Assembly: GCA_903874575.1 (NCBI GenBank)
Contig: CAIQSZ010000486.1
Span: 1 to 10,862, forward strand
DNA: 10,862 nt
From: an uncultured Elusimicrobia bacterium
Lineage (GTDB): Bacteria > Elusimicrobiota > Elusimicrobia > UBA1565 > UBA9628
Direction: 5' to 3'
Shown here piece by piece: positions 6,118 to 10,862 of this stretch (its first letter is position 1; every line of letters starts with the position of its first letter). The notes under the pieces were generated by a model. It ran no database searches. It saw nothing but the letters and a program-made list of their open reading frames with translations, and was not told where the DNA came from. The position numbers were made by a program, and so were the translations under genes.

Positions 6118-7448
6118 ATGCGAGATTCGCTGAAGCATCGCGGCCGGGAACACCTGGCTATCGCGCGCTACGCGCTGAGGTGGCTGGGCATTTCCGCCGC
6201 GCTCGCGCTCCCGGTCGGTTCCGTGTGCGCCCTCTTCCTTTTCGCTCTCGAACGCGCGACCGCGGCGCGCCTGGCCGCGCCGCGGCTGCTGTACGGGCTC
6301 CCGCTTTGCGGCGCGGCCATCGGCGCGGTCTATCACCGCTGGGGCCGCTCCGTGGAGGGCGGCAGCAACCTGATCGTCGAGTCCATCCATGACGCCGGCG
6401 CCGGAGTGCCGCGCCGGATGACGCCGCTGATCCTGCTCTCCACGGTCGCGACGCACCTGTTCGGAGGCTCCGCGGGACGCGAGGGCGCGGCCGTGCAGAT
6501 GGGAGGCAGCCTGGCCGGCGCGGTCGCGCGGGTCCTGCGGCTGTCCCCGGCGGAGTCCCGGGTCGCGCTGACGGCCGGCGTCGCGGCCGGCTTCGGCGCG
6601 GTGTTCGGCGCGCCTCTGGCCGGCGCCGTATTCGCGATGGAGGTGCTGGTGGTGGGCGCGATGCGCTACGAGGCTTTGGTCCCGTGTCTGGCCGCGTCCG
6701 TCCTATCGGACCAGGTGTGCCGCGCGTGGGGGATTCATCACGTCTTCTACGCCGTGGCGCCGCTGAGCGCCGCCGACCTGGGCTGGGGCGGGCTCGGCGC
6801 GGGACTATGCGTGAAGGCCGCCGTCGCGGGCGCGGGTTTCGGATTGGTCGGGCTCCTCTTTTCCGAAGGAATGAATGGACTCTCGATCGCGTGGAAGCGC
6901 TTGATCCCCTCGCCCTGGCTGCGTCCGCTGAGCGGCGGCATCGCCGTCATATGCCTCGTGTGGGTCTCGGGCACGCGGGACTTCCTGGGGCTGGGAGTTG
7001 CCTCGCCCGACGCGTCCGTCGTGACCATCGTTTCCAGTTTCCGAGCCGGCGGCTGCGGCGCGTGGAGTTGGGCCGGCAAGCTGCTGTTTACCCTTACGAC
7101 TTTGGCCGCAGGCTTCAAGGGCGGCGAGGTCACTCCGCTGTTCTTTATCGGCGCCAATCTAGGCAACGCGTTCTCCCGGCTGCTGAGCGCTCCGACGGAT
7201 CTCTTCGCGGCGCTGGGCTTCGCGGCGGTGTTCGCGGGCGCGGCCAACACGCCTCTCGCCTGCACGATCATGGGCATCGAGTTGTTCGGCGGGCAGGGCG
7301 CGATCTTCTACGCCGTCGCCTGCTTCGTCGCCTATTTGTTCAGCGGCCATTCCGGCATATATCTTTCCCAGCGGATGGGCGTGATGAAGGGCGGCGGCGA
7401 GCCGGTCCCGGGGCGGGGATCGTTGCGGCAAGCGCGAGAGCCTCGGAG

Positions 7449-7452
<4 letters not shown>
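6118..7452 (+). CDS. eriC: CLC-F type fluoride/proton antiporter
   Basis: A 444-residue, highly hydrophobic CLC-family transporter that should export fluoride from the cytoplasm in exchange for protons. The gating glutamate is Glu122 in GREGAAVQMGG (120-130). The region around EGGSNLIVESIHD (80-92) replaces the canonical chloride filter GSGIP, and FKGGEVTPLFFIGANLG (333-349) is the CLC-F form of the later ion-pathway loop. Together with the fluoride riboswitch upstream this makes fluoride the likely substrate. The start is the ATG at 6118, directly after the terminator T-run. Longer in-frame starts such as the ATG at 6057 lie inside the riboswitch and are rejected. The stop overlaps the next gene by ATGA. 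Other CLC-F proteins, as I remember them, have Asn or Met where this one seems to have Ser83; that deserves alignment. No small Fluc/CrcB channel gene is present. Confidence 0.92.
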
Positions 7453-9542
<2,090 letters not shown>

Positions 9543-9543
9543 A

Positions 9544-10862
<1,319 letters not shown>

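Noticed and set aside
6016..6456. Minus-strand N-terminal extension of the radical SAM frame up to 6456
   Set aside because: It lies antisense to the riboswitch and the first antiporter codons, has low-complexity Arg/Gly/Ala-rich content, and the family-like sequence begins only near the ATG at 6015.
6684..7448. Long plus-strand extension upstream of the DUF255 gene in the same frame
   Set aside because: It overlaps the antiporter gene, is Arg/Gly-rich shadow sequence, and the conserved family N-terminus starts exactly at the ATG at 7449.

Overview
The window is dense, GC-rich bacterial DNA with almost no non-coding space. It most likely comes from an uncultured, anaerobic, Gram-negative-type bacterium. 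Anaerobic metabolism is suggested by a pyruvate:ferredoxin/flavodoxin oxidoreductase. A double-membrane envelope is suggested by several Sec signal peptides, a lipobox protein, a DUF4105 protein ending in a beta-rich aromatic tail, and a YceI protein. The gene mix and base composition would fit a GC-rich Elusimicrobiota-like lineage, but that is only an impression; nothing here fixes the taxon.

Layout. (1) Bases 1-69 hold the tail of an unidentified plus-strand gene. (2) A promoter with an inverted repeat drives a secreted YceI-family protein (159-761). (3) A TTGACA promoter drives a compact envelope operon: secreted DUF3015 protein (866-1342), DUF4105/Lnb_N-type protein (1353-3251) and a lipobox alpha/beta hydrolase (3232-4071, overlapping the previous gene by 20 nt). 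(4) On the minus strand, and convergent with that operon, are a radical SAM protein with extra C-terminal cysteines (5002-6015) and a secreted HEAT-repeat protein (4106-5005), coupled by an ATGA overlap. (5) Divergent from the radical SAM gene is a fluoride unit: promoter, fluoride (crcB-motif) riboswitch with an overlapping intrinsic terminator (6051-6117), and a CLC-F type fluoride/proton antiporter (6118-7452). (6) The antiporter overlaps by ATGA a DUF255/YyaL thioredoxin-fold protein (7449-9542). One base later begins a nifJ-type oxidoreductase that runs off the window (9544-10862).

The best supported and most interesting element is the fluoride riboswitch. The terminator hairpin reuses the aptamer pseudoknot strand, contains the ribosome binding site of the antiporter, and ends its U-run directly against the start codon. 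Fluoride should therefore control transcription, and perhaps translation, of the antiporter. The tight packing downstream raises the question of whether the DUF255 protein and pyruvate oxidoreductase are partly under the same control. The envelope operon joins a DUF4105 protein (the domain of the Bacteroides lipoprotein N-acyltransferase Lnb) to a lipoprotein. The radical SAM/HEAT pair has no function I can assign. I see no CRISPR array, insertion sequence, tRNA or rRNA.
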